Part shown: piece after piece, positions 44,856 to 50,839 of the stretch
How positions within the stretch are numbered: the stretch's first letter is position 1
Layout of the letters: every line of letters begins with the position of its first letter
From: Sorangium sp025924095
Lineage (GTDB): Bacteria; Myxococcota_A; Polyangia; Polyangiales; Polyangiaceae
Direction: 5' to 3'
Length of the DNA: 64,000 bases
Assembly: GCF_051521505.1 (NCBI RefSeq)
Contig: NZ_CP150356.1
Span: 7,750,001 to 7,814,000, forward strand
Program-made: the position numbers and the translations under genes
Notes under the pieces: model-generated
Database searches by the model: none
What the model saw: the letters and a program-made list of their open reading frames with translations, nothing else
Told to the model about the DNA's origin: nothing

Positions 44856-45100
44856 GCAGCCCCGACTTCAAGAAGCGCGTCCTGACCGATGAGGACCTCT
44901 CCCTCATCGCCAGCGAGATCCCCGCGCTGGCCGACCTTCGCGGTGTGCGCCCCTGGAACCGCGACAAGCTCTGGGCCGCGGTGCTCGACGCCCTCATCGA
45001 GGCCAGAACCAAGTCCGAGCGCGCAGCGGCCCAGCAGGCACTCGGCGCCATCCAGGCGCTTGACGCGATCGACCGACTCTTCGTGCGGCACGACTGGTAG
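44852..45100 (+). CDS. Small acidic/helical protein, third gene of the element operon
   Basis: An 82-residue protein with no recognised family: MSSPDFKKRVLTDEDLSLIASEIPALADLRG and then a helical RTKSERAAAQQALGAIQALDAIDRLF. No Cys, no membrane segment. It starts with an ATGA overlap to the sigma-like gene and GAGGTGG upstream. In this position it could be a sigma-binding (anti-sigma) or accessory protein; this is a guess from context. Confidence 0.65.
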   Translation: MSSPDFKKRVLTDEDLSLIASEIPALADLRGVRPWNRDKLWAAVLDALIEARTKSERAAAQQALGAIQALDAIDRLFVRHDW

Positions 45101-45103
45101 CCT

Positions 45104-45139
45104 GCCTGCGGCTCACGCGGGCACGTCTCGCTCGCAGGC
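45104..45139 (+). terminator. Hairpin after the HTH-sigma operon
   Basis: GCCTGCG (45104-45110) pairs with CGCAGGC (45133-45139) four bases after the last stop, with a 22-base loop. Weak evidence for termination. Confidence 0.35.
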
Positions 45140-45243
45140 TGAGAAGGCGGTAGGCGGCTCGTTGTCCGGAGTTCGCGAAGGCGAACGCCAAGGTCAGGCC
45201 GAATATGCCTGGCGACGGACAGCCTGCGCGCCCGGCAGCAGCC

Positions 45244-45642
45244 TCACGTCCCAGTTGCCGCCTGTTCGCGGCCACCAATTGCCTCCAGCCTTGCGCGCAC
45301 ACGGATGTCATCCAGGACGCGGCGCGCTGCGCCTTGTCTGCGGCGCCAGAGCACAAAAAACCAAATTGTCGCGACCGTAAAGATGCCGGTAGTTACCGCG
45401 TACAGCAGAAACCCAACGGTACTCTTCGGGTCTGTTGTGCCCAACCCGACACCCGACGGGACTGCGATTCCCAGGCACAGCGTGAAGAACGCGAGCGCGT
45501 CCTTTTCCTGGCCGGCAGCGTCTTCTAATGCTCTGAGGTCTGTCTCCATTACCTCATATGTAACAATCTTGCCGATTCGGCGCAAGTCGATATGGGGCGC
45601 ATTCCGATTCAGTGTGAAGATCGGCCTATCCTCGCTTGGCAT
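45244..45642 (-). CDS. Two-helix membrane protein, passenger of the mobile element
   Basis: A 132-residue protein. The N-terminal 50 residues are soluble and charged; two membrane helices follow (about 50-69 ALAFFTLCLGIAVPSGVGLG and 76-100 VGFLLYAVTTGIFTVATIWFF), then a short basic tail RRRQGAARRVLDDIRVRARLEA. Codon use is clearly less GC-biased than the chromosome. It overlaps the zinc-ribbon gene by 17 bases, so the two form one unit. No known family; the pairing with a zinc-ribbon partner suggests an accessory module rather than a transposition function. Confidence 0.65.
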   Translation of the reverse strand: MPSEDRPIFTLNRNAPHIDLRRIGKIVTYEVMETDLRALEDAAGQEKDALAFFTLCLGIAVPSGVGLGTTDPKSTVGFLLYAVTTGIFTVATIWFFVLWRRRQGAARRVLDDIRVRARLEAIGGREQAATGT

Positions 45643-45904
45643 TCAGCTTCTCCCAGAGCCCAGACGCCATCAGATCGACCAGCACACAATTGCCGCAGTT
45701 AGCGCAACTCGCCGACACGCAGGGGAGTCCACGAGTTCCATGGCTCGCAGGCAACGGCTCTGAGCTAAGCATGAGCGTGATGTACCCACTAAGCGACCAC
45801 TTGGTGGCGCCGCACATCGGACAGCCGCGCTTGCCCCATGCGCGCCATAGGTGCTCGGCCACTATCTGAAGTTCTACGTCGCTTATCTGGTCGCTGCCTG
45901 CCAC
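45626..45904 (-). CDS. Zinc-ribbon protein, passenger of the mobile element
   Basis: A 92-residue protein with GTG start at 45904; the ribosome-binding site is weak, so the start is tentative. Two Cys pairs, GCPMCGATKW and SCANCGNC, with an additional PCVSASC, form a zinc-ribbon. Between them LSGYITLMLSSEPLP is strand-like. The pattern CPMC...W then C..CG near the end is that of small proteins often found beside small membrane proteins in accessory regions. Lower GC than the flanks. It precedes and overlaps the membrane protein gene. Confidence 0.62.
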   Translation of the reverse strand: MAGSDQISDVELQIVAEHLWRAWGKRGCPMCGATKWSLSGYITLMLSSEPLPASHGTRGLPCVSASCANCGNCVLVDLMASGLWEKLNAKRG

Positions 45905-45950
45905 AGCGGCAGGCTACGCGGATCGCTTCGATGTGGCAAAAATTGCGCCG

Positions 45951-47012
45951 TCACTCGTCGAACAGGCTCAACTGCGCCATCCTGCGCGGCGCGGGTGGTG
46001 GCTCTGACGGCGGAGGCTCCGGAGCGGGCGTAGGTGCCACAGGCGCAGCCGGCGCGGCGCCTACCAGCCGGAGGAACCCGCGCCCGTTCGGCAGGGCTCG
46101 CGCTGGCGCTGTAGGCGCTCCCGCGGGCGGCTCCGGCAGCTTCAGCGCCCTCGGCTTCGGCGGCTCCGTGGGCGTCTCGGCGAGCGCCGCCGTGACGAGC
46201 TCCTCGATGCTCCACACGTGGTCGGTTAGCCCGGCCTCCATGGCGGGCGTCACGCGGTGCGCCTCGTGCGGGCGGCAGAAGTTGTAGAACGCCATGTGCA
46301 GCGCAACGGCCGCCTTGTGGTGCGGGAGGCGCTTGCTGAACCCGTTACAGAGCCGGGTGAACCGCCGGATGTGCATCCGGATCGTGAGATTCTGGCGCTC
46401 CACGTGGCTCGTGCTGGCGCGCTTCATGTCGGGCACACCGAACACGGGCGTCTTCGTGATGAACGGCTCGCGGGGCGGCTCGTAGCGGTGATCGTCGTCC
46501 TTGCGAGCCTTCCGGTTGTAGCGCTTCACCACTTGCGCGTAGTCGACCGAGCCCGCGAGCGCGAACGCACCGCCGACGGCAGCGACGTAGGGCGCCCAGC
46601 CGTCGCTGTAGAGCTGCGGGATGGTCACCAGACGGGCGCGCAGATCCTTGATGAACGCAGCGGTGTTCTCCTCGTCCCGCTTCCCGACGCGGAAGCTGAT
46701 GACCAGCTTCGACGCGCTCGCCATGCCGACGAAGGTGTATGCCTCGCCGACCTCGGGCGAGTCGCCCGGCAGGACGCGCGCCTGCTTCTTCTGCACGTAG
46801 CTCCAGATCTCGTCCACCTGGACCGTCAGGCAGTCGACGTCGCGCACGAGCCGGTTGTGCAGCTGCTCGCAGCCTTCGCCGACGCGCAGCAGCAGCGCCA
46901 GGATCGCAGGCTTGCTCACATCGGTGAGCCGCGTCGTGGGCCGGATGCCGGCTCCCTCGACAAGATGCGCGACGACCTCGACGCGCTTCGCCATGGGCAG
47001 CACGTGTGCCAT
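45951..47012 (-). CDS. IS1-family transposase
   Basis: A 353-residue single-frame DDE transposase. The N-terminal helix-turn-helix part reads RVEVVAHLVEGAGIRPTTRLTDVSKPAILALLLRVGEGC (residues about 10-48, by ends). The catalytic residues lie in VDEIWSYVQKK (first Asp), YSDGWAPY (second Asp) and SHVERQNLTIRMHIRRF (Glu), with the IS1-typical FTRLCNGFSKRLPHHKAAVALH after it. No frameshift is needed, unlike classical IS1 with InsA-InsB'. A Pro/Ala-rich tail of about 80 residues (285-353) is an addition seen in few relatives. The transposase gene is in the middle of the element, pointing left. Confidence 0.88.
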   Translation of the reverse strand: MAHVLPMAKRVEVVAHLVEGAGIRPTTRLTDVSKPAILALLLRVGEGCEQLHNRLVRDVDCLTVQVDEIWSYVQKKQARVLPGDSPEVGEAYTFVGMASASKLVISFRVGKRDEENTAAFIKDLRARLVTIPQLYSDGWAPYVAAVGGAFALAGSVDYAQVVKRYNRKARKDDDHRYEPPREPFITKTPVFGVPDMKRASTSHVERQNLTIRMHIRRFTRLCNGFSKRLPHHKAAVALHMAFYNFCRPHEAHRVTPAMEAGLTDHVWSIEELVTAALAETPTEPPKPRALKLPEPPAGAPTAPARALPNGRGFLRLVGAAPAAPVAPTPAPEPPPSEPPPAPRRMAQLSLFDE

Positions 47013-47095
47013 GCAGGGGCTTGCCTCTCTCCATTGGCCGGCCCATGCTGCGCCTTGCGACGAGCGCTCTGTGGGCCACCACAGGGTGTGTTGCA

Positions 47096-47128
47096 GCCCT
47101 GTCTCCGGGGACCAGCCGGGGACAGGGC
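47096..47128. repeat. Hairpin upstream of the transposase gene
   Basis: GCCCTGTCTCCGG (47096-47108) and CCGGGGACAGGGC (47116-47128) pair with one mismatch around a 7-base loop, 84 bases upstream of the transposase ATG. It may shield the transposase from outside transcription, as such hairpins do in several insertion sequences. This is inferred. Confidence 0.6.
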
Positions 47129-47306
47129 GCTTTGCTAAGTACCCTGGAAAGATAGCACCGAGCGCCTATGTTTCTCGGCGTTTCCGTGTGGCTCGGACGC
47201 GCGATGTCCTAGCCCGCGTGCGCGATTACAGCCTGTTTGACGGCTCTTTCGCGCTGTCGGTTGCTGGCGCACGCGGGCCTCGATGGGCTCGTGGTAGGGT
47301 CGCAGC

Positions 47307-47636
47307 ATGCGCGTGCGGCTCATGCTGGAGAACGGCGGCCACGCCATCACCAAGCGGCCGCACCTCTCGGAGGTGCCCGCCGTGGGCTCTTTCGTCCTTG
47401 CGGAGCGCGCGCGGATGGTGGTGAGCGTGGAGCTCCGTGCGGAGCGCGGAGAGGCGGACGTCTACCTGCGCGAGGACGCCGACGACCTCATGATGCAGGT
47501 GATCCCGGAGGCGCACCTAGCCCACATCGAGCTCATGAAGCGGTACGGGTGGGACGTGGAGGAGGAGGTCGCGCTGATGACGTGGCTTCGACATCGGATC
47601 GAGCGTCACGACGACGAGCCGGTTGGTCAAAATTGA
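47307..47636 (+). CDS. Hypothetical protein of the mobile element
   Basis: A 109-residue soluble protein starting MRVRLMLENGGHAITKRPHL and rich in acidic residues (EDADDLMMQ, EEEVALM). No family is recognised. The last codons (VGQN and stop) lie within the inner copy of the right-end motif, so the gene ends exactly at that boundary. It is divergent from the transposase, with the hairpin between them. The length and composition fit a small regulatory or inhibitor protein, but nothing proves this. Confidence 0.58.
   Translation: MRVRLMLENGGHAITKRPHLSEVPAVGSFVLAERARMVVSVELRAERGEADVYLREDADDLMMQVIPEAHLAHIELMKRYGWDVEEEVALMTWLRHRIERHDDEPVGQN
47620..47636 (+). repeat. Inner copy of the right-end motif
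   Basis: CGGTTGGTCAAAATTGA (17 bp) occurs here and at 48537-48553, in the same orientation; the second lies in the right terminal repeat. The inner copy continues GCC instead of CCAGTACC, so it has lost the very end. It marks a former or alternative right end. Confidence 0.85.
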
Positions 47637-47669
47637 GCCTATGCCACCGCTGCGTCAGATGTTCTCGGT

Positions 47670-48053
47670 TTAAGCCTGCTCGAAAGGCACCATCGGCTGC
47701 GCTCGGAGCCACGACACTACATCATCGAATGATGCAGCATCATCGATGTCGTTTTGCATGCGTCGCACTTCTTCGTGGTCCGGGCTTGCGAACCTCAAGC
47801 CATCGATGGAAAGCTGGTAAACCAGAGCCATGCTAGGAAATTGCACGCACGCGTCTCCGAGACTGACCACGTTCTTGCTGAGCGAGTAGAAGATGGCCGC
47901 AGCCCCGGATATGGCGCTTGGGTAAGGTCCTGCAAGGTCCTTGGCCTCTCGCCAGCAGAGAAATAGCGCGTGTTCGCTAGGACTCTCATCCCAGCTAGAT
48001 GAGAGTCCCAGGCTGGTGCATAAATCTATGAGCTCGCGGCACCCGATGAGCAT
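47670..48053 (-). CDS. Second gene of a coupled two-gene passenger module
   Basis: A 127-residue soluble protein starting MLIGCRELIDLCTSLGLSSSWDE. The middle part ALFLCWREAKDLAGPYPSAISGAAAIFYSLSKNVVSLG (by ends, about 29-66) is partly hydrophobic but no clear membrane helix. No family is recognised. Its ATG overlaps the stop of the partner by one base (TAATG), so its amount depends on the partner. GC content is visibly lower than the rest of the window. A toxin/antitoxin-like or other paired function is possible but not shown. Confidence 0.62.
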   Translation of the reverse strand: MLIGCRELIDLCTSLGLSSSWDESPSEHALFLCWREAKDLAGPYPSAISGAAAIFYSLSKNVVSLGDACVQFPSMALVYQLSIDGLRFASPDHEEVRRMQNDIDDAASFDDVVSWLRAQPMVPFEQA

Positions 48054-48244
48054 TACCGTCGAGGCTGCCCCTTCGGATCCATGAGCTTCAGGTCAGCGTA
48101 AAACTTAGCCAGCGGCGGGGGGAGACTATTCAACCAAGCCGTCATCCTGGCTACCCCATCCCCATTGTGAGCCGCCTGCGGGATAGAGGACGACCTATCG
48201 GGCGCCTCTGCCGCGCGAGCTGCCGATCCTGTGTTTCCGTCCAT
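48053..48244 (-). CDS. First gene of a coupled two-gene passenger module
   Basis: A 63-residue protein starting MDGNTGSAARAAEAPDRSS, with a likely disordered first half and a helical WLNSLPPPLAKFYADLKLMD second half. AGAGGT lies a few bases before the ATG. It has no recognised family. Placement before a larger gene with one-base overlap and a palindrome just upstream resembles the order of small antitoxin or regulator genes. Confidence 0.58.
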   Translation of the reverse strand: MDGNTGSAARAAEAPDRSSSIPQAAHNGDGVARMTAWLNSLPPPLAKFYADLKLMDPKGQPRR

Positions 48245-48277
48245 GATCTACCTCTTGCCTAGTGTCTACAGATGCAT

Positions 48278-48293
48278 ATACGCCATGGCGTAT
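48278..48293 (-). promoter_or_regulatory. Perfect 16-bp palindrome upstream of the two-gene module
   Basis: ATACGCCATGGCGTAT is self-complementary and lies 34 bases before the ATG of the 63-residue gene, next to AT-rich sequence (TCAAAATTCC). A dimer-binding operator that controls the module is likely. The whole space 48245-48541 holds no other gene I can support. Confidence 0.6.
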
Positions 48294-48458
48294 CAAAATT
48301 CCACTTCCACTTGCGCTAGTGCCATCGGGCGAACCCAAGCAGGTGGGCCTCTTGGCACGGGTCGTGCTCAATCTACGCGCTCGCGTACACTACTACTGTA
48401 CGGTTTGTCGTAAGGCAGTCGGGCGGACCGCGCCGGTCGGACGACGCCACGCGGCACC

Positions 48459-48473
48459 AGGTATGACATACCT
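48459..48473. promoter_or_regulatory. 15-bp palindrome near the right end of the element
   Basis: AGGTATGACATACCT has 7-bp arms around one base, 70 bases inside the right end. It may bind the element's HTH protein or transposase. Confidence 0.45.
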
Positions 48474-48541
48474 GCCATGGATCAGCGCCTGACCATCCCG
48501 TCGGCGCCCAGTCCAGTCGTCAAGGCTGCGGCTGGTCGGTT

Positions 48542-48561
48542 GGTCAAAATTGACCAGTACC
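48542..48561 (-). repeat. Right terminal inverted repeat
   Basis: GGTCAAAATTGACCAGTACC, the reverse complement of the left end with two changes. The inner GGTCAA-AA-TTGACC is an inverted repeat. Confidence 0.92.
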
Positions 48562-48569
48562 AGCGCGCT
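48562..48569. repeat. Target site duplication, right copy
   Basis: AGCGCGCT, identical to 43792-43799. Confidence 0.92.
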
Positions 48570-48687
48570 CGCCCGCGACCACAATGCATCCTGGTCCTTC
48601 GCGAGCGCGCTCGCCCGCGACCACAACGCGTTGTGGTCCTTCGCGAGCGCGCTCGCCCGCGACCCCAACGCGTCCTGGTCCGCCTCG
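48570..48687. repeat. Minisatellite, right part: two 42-bp units and a partial unit
   Basis: After the tail of the interrupted unit, units start at 48581, 48623 and 48665 (partial). They carry CTTCGCGAGCGCGCTCGCCC where the left units have CATCACGACCCGGCTCGCCC. The interrupted unit is of the right-hand type. From 48688 to the next gene stop at 48803 only a small hairpin (CGCCTTTTTCAGGCG) is seen. Confidence 0.93.
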
Positions 48688-48802
48688 ATGCATCTCATGG
48701 AATGAACACGCCTTTTTCAGGCGACGTGAGCCATCTCACAAACAACGGCTCGTGCACGCCGGATCGGCCGCGGCGGCGCGGGGGCGCGACAGGATCCGCC
48801 GC

Positions 48803-49222
48803 TCAGCCGCCCTGCGTGAGGTACCGCAGGAGCGCGGCCTCGTCGCTCGTGATCAGCCGCTTGATGCTGTCCCTCCTCGCATAGCGCTGGGCCTGCAGCT
48901 CGCCGACGACGCTCTGCACGAGCACGCCGACCCTGCGGAAGCCCCGGAACCAGAGCGGCCGGAGGCGGTCGAGGGCGGCCTCGAACGCGGGATCGTTCCG
49001 GCCGGGAGCGGCGCGGACGTCGAGGAGGAGGGCATACCGCGAGCGGCCCAGCCCATCCAAGGAAACGCAGACCGACGCCACCGAGGCCTCGAGCTCCTCG
49101 AGCGAGGCGAACGGCTTGCTGCTGCGCACATTCCAGACGATGGCCATCGGCGCGTCGACAAGGACCGCGTAGTAGTCGTTCTGCCAGACCGGCTTCGGCG
49201 CGGGGGCGAGACGGCCCGGCAT
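48803..49222 (-). CDS. Hypothetical protein, possible STAS/SpoIIAA-like fold
   Basis: A 139-residue soluble protein. YYAVLVDAPMAIVWNVRSSKPF, ELEASVASVCVSLDGLGRSRYALLLDVRAAPG and GFRRVGVLVQSVVGELQAQRYAR alternate strands and helices as in SpoIIAA-like/STAS proteins, but no family signature is certain. ATG 49222 lies six bases after the stop of the DUF4159 gene on the same strand, so it is the last gene of that operon. It ends 115 bases from the minisatellite. Confidence 0.65.
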   Translation of the reverse strand: MPGRLAPAPKPVWQNDYYAVLVDAPMAIVWNVRSSKPFASLEELEASVASVCVSLDGLGRSRYALLLDVRAAPGRNDPAFEAALDRLRPLWFRGFRRVGVLVQSVVGELQAQRYARRDSIKRLITSDEAALLRYLTQGG

Positions 49223-49228
49223 GTCAGC

Positions 49229-50089
49229 TCAGGGCGCCCCGGGGAGCGCGGGCACGGAGCGGGGTCGCGCGTCGTCGATGGCGCGGCGGCGCATCAGGAA
49301 CGGCGCGTGCACCTGATCGTCCTTGTAGTTCGAGCAGAGCACGTACATCGCGATGTTCACGGCGAGCCGGAACGCGCGCTCGCGCTGCGCCTCGCCCCCG
49401 GGCGTGACATCGACGCTCGAACCGCCGCCGTCGGAGCGCGCCAGCGCGCCGGCGAGGTCGTGGTCGGAGAAGATCACCTGCGGCATGCCGCCGCGCACGA
49501 TCGCCGAGAGCTTCTGCGGGCCCTCGACGCGGCCGACGGCGCGCGGGAGGAGATAGAAGGAGCGGAAGACGACGTTCTCGGTGCCGATCGGGATGGGCGA
49601 GCCCTCCGGAAGGACACGGGCGAGCTCGCGACGCGCGGCGCGGCCGAACGCGCCGCTCCCCGGGGCGAAGTCGTCGACGAAGAGCACGCCGCCCAGCGCG
49701 AGGAAGCGCCGCAGGCCGAAGACCTCACGCTCGGTGAGCGGCGGGAGATCGCCCTCGCCGCCCCAGAGCGCGAACGGCTCGGCCAGCAGCGCCGGGTCGT
49801 CGGCGCGGACCGTGGTCGGGTTGCGACGCGCGGGCGCGCTCGTCCGGCGCTCCAGCTCGAACGACCAGCGCGCCGGCGCGGTGGCGCGCACGCCCTCCCA
49901 CCGCGCGTTGCCCGTGAGCAGCGGCCGCGGGTTCCACGCCCCCTCCTCGCCGAAGGCGCGCGCCGGACGCGGCACGGCCGAGAGGAGCAGCGCCGAGACA
50001 AGCACGAGCGCCGCCGCGACGAGGCGGCGGAGCCCGGAGGAGCCGGCCCTGGCGAGCCACCGTTTCAATCGAAGTCCTCGACCCGCCAT
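49229..50089 (-). CDS. DUF4159-domain protein
   Basis: A 286-residue protein with an N-terminal membrane or signal segment (about 23-45, VAAALVLVSALLLSAVPRPARA) and a DUF4159 domain: LLTGNARWEG near the start, LTEREVFGLRRFLALGGVLFVDDFAPGSGAFGRAARRELARVLP (by ends, about 118-161), and RLAVNIAMYVLCSNYKDDQVHAPFLMRRR. DUF4159 is related to glutamine-amidotransferase-like folds and occurs with MoxR, DUF58 and VWA genes; function unknown. The gene overlaps the upstream lipoprotein gene by 25 bases. It may belong with the VWA protein at 39554-41938. Confidence 0.8.
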   Translation of the reverse strand: MAGRGLRLKRWLARAGSSGLRRLVAAALVLVSALLLSAVPRPARAFGEEGAWNPRPLLTGNARWEGVRATAPARWSFELERRTSAPARRNPTTVRADDPALLAEPFALWGGEGDLPPLTEREVFGLRRFLALGGVLFVDDFAPGSGAFGRAARRELARVLPEGSPIPIGTENVVFRSFYLLPRAVGRVEGPQKLSAIVRGGMPQVIFSDHDLAGALARSDGGGSSVDVTPGGEAQRERAFRLAVNIAMYVLCSNYKDDQVHAPFLMRRRAIDDARPRSVPALPGAP

Positions 50090-50700
50090 ACACCCGCCTC
50101 GCGCCGGAGCTTCACCTCGTGCCCACCCGGGATCTGAACCGTCGCGGAGTCGCCCGCAATCCGGACCTCGAGGCCCTCGGGCTGGGCGAGCCCCTCGACA
50201 AGCGAGCGGAGGTCGCTCTCGATGGCGCTGCGCGTGGCCGGCGTGAGGACCCGCAGCAGGCCGGCGTAGCTGCGGCGCGCGAGGACGCGGCGGAGCTGCT
50301 CCAGCGCCTGCTCGGGGGTGCGGCCGCCCGCGGGCAGCGCGTCGGCGGCCGAGATCCGGAAGGCGCGCTCGCGGTCATCGAGCTCGAGCGTCGCGATCTC
50401 GCCGTCCGGGTAGCGGACCCGGGCGCGGGTCTTGACCACCACCCCGGGCGCCGTGACGCTCCTGGCCTGCTCGGCGAGCTCGGCGCGCGCCTCGGCCACC
50501 CGCCGCCGCACCTCCTCGCGCGACGTCGCGGTGCGGCTCCGCTCGCTCAGCATGCCGTAGATGGCGTCGGCGTCGCCGCGCGCCGCCGCGTCGGCGTAGG
50601 TCCGCACCGCCTCCTTCGGGTCGGGCAGCGAGGACGACGCGCACGCGAGGCCGGTGAGCGGCGCGAGGAGCGCGAGCAGCGAGGTGAGGGCGCGCGGCAC
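50065..50700 (-). CDS. Lipoprotein, unknown function
   Basis: A 211-residue exported protein starting at GTG 50700. The lipobox is LTGLAC (Cys20). The rest has two similar halves: SLPDPKEAVRTYADAAARGDADAIYGMLS and RTPEQALEQLRRVLARRSYAGLLRVLT, followed by short strands (LEVRIAGDSATVQIPGGHEVKLRREAGVWRVEDFD by ends). The halves resemble NTF2/DUF-type cone folds. First gene of an operon with DUF4159 and the small protein. Divergent from hsdM. Confidence 0.7.
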   Translation of the reverse strand: MPRALTSLLALLAPLTGLACASSSLPDPKEAVRTYADAAARGDADAIYGMLSERSRTATSREEVRRRVAEARAELAEQARSVTAPGVVVKTRARVRYPDGEIATLELDDRERAFRISAADALPAGGRTPEQALEQLRRVLARRSYAGLLRVLTPATRSAIESDLRSLVEGLAQPEGLEVRIAGDSATVQIPGGHEVKLRREAGVWRVEDFD

Positions 50701-50839
50701 AGGCCGAGCCTAGTACATCGGCGGCGGCGCGTCCCGGCGCCGTCGAGACACGTGGAGACCCGGCCGTGGTAAGGCGGCGCCCTCCGCGCCTCGACGATCT
50801 CCTCCACGACCTGCACGACCTGAACGAAGCCATCGCCGC

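Larger units (their letters stand above)
43800..48561. mobile_element. IS1-type transposable element of 4,762 bp with passenger genes
   Basis: Both ends and both target copies are visible. The left end GGTAATGGTCAGTTTTGACC and the right end, read inward on the other strand, GGTACTGGTCAATTTTGACC agree at 18 of 20 positions. The flanks carry the 8-bp duplication AGCGCGCT. Removing the element and one 8-mer restores a perfect 42-bp minisatellite unit. The GG start with TG at positions 6-7 and the 8-bp duplication are what IS1-family elements produce, and the transposase inside belongs to that family. Unlike a simple IS1 element of under about 1.2 kb, this one carries eight further genes. Confidence 0.93.

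Noticed and set aside
45934..45949. A further end of a smaller IS1 core to the left of the transposase
   Set aside because: TGGCAAAAATTGCGCC resembles the right-end motif at 13 of 16 positions, but it is in direct, not inverted, orientation and has no target duplication.
48477..48884. A 135-codon frame running out of the right end of the element
   Set aside because: It crosses the terminal repeat, target duplication and minisatellite, and its translation is repeat-derived.
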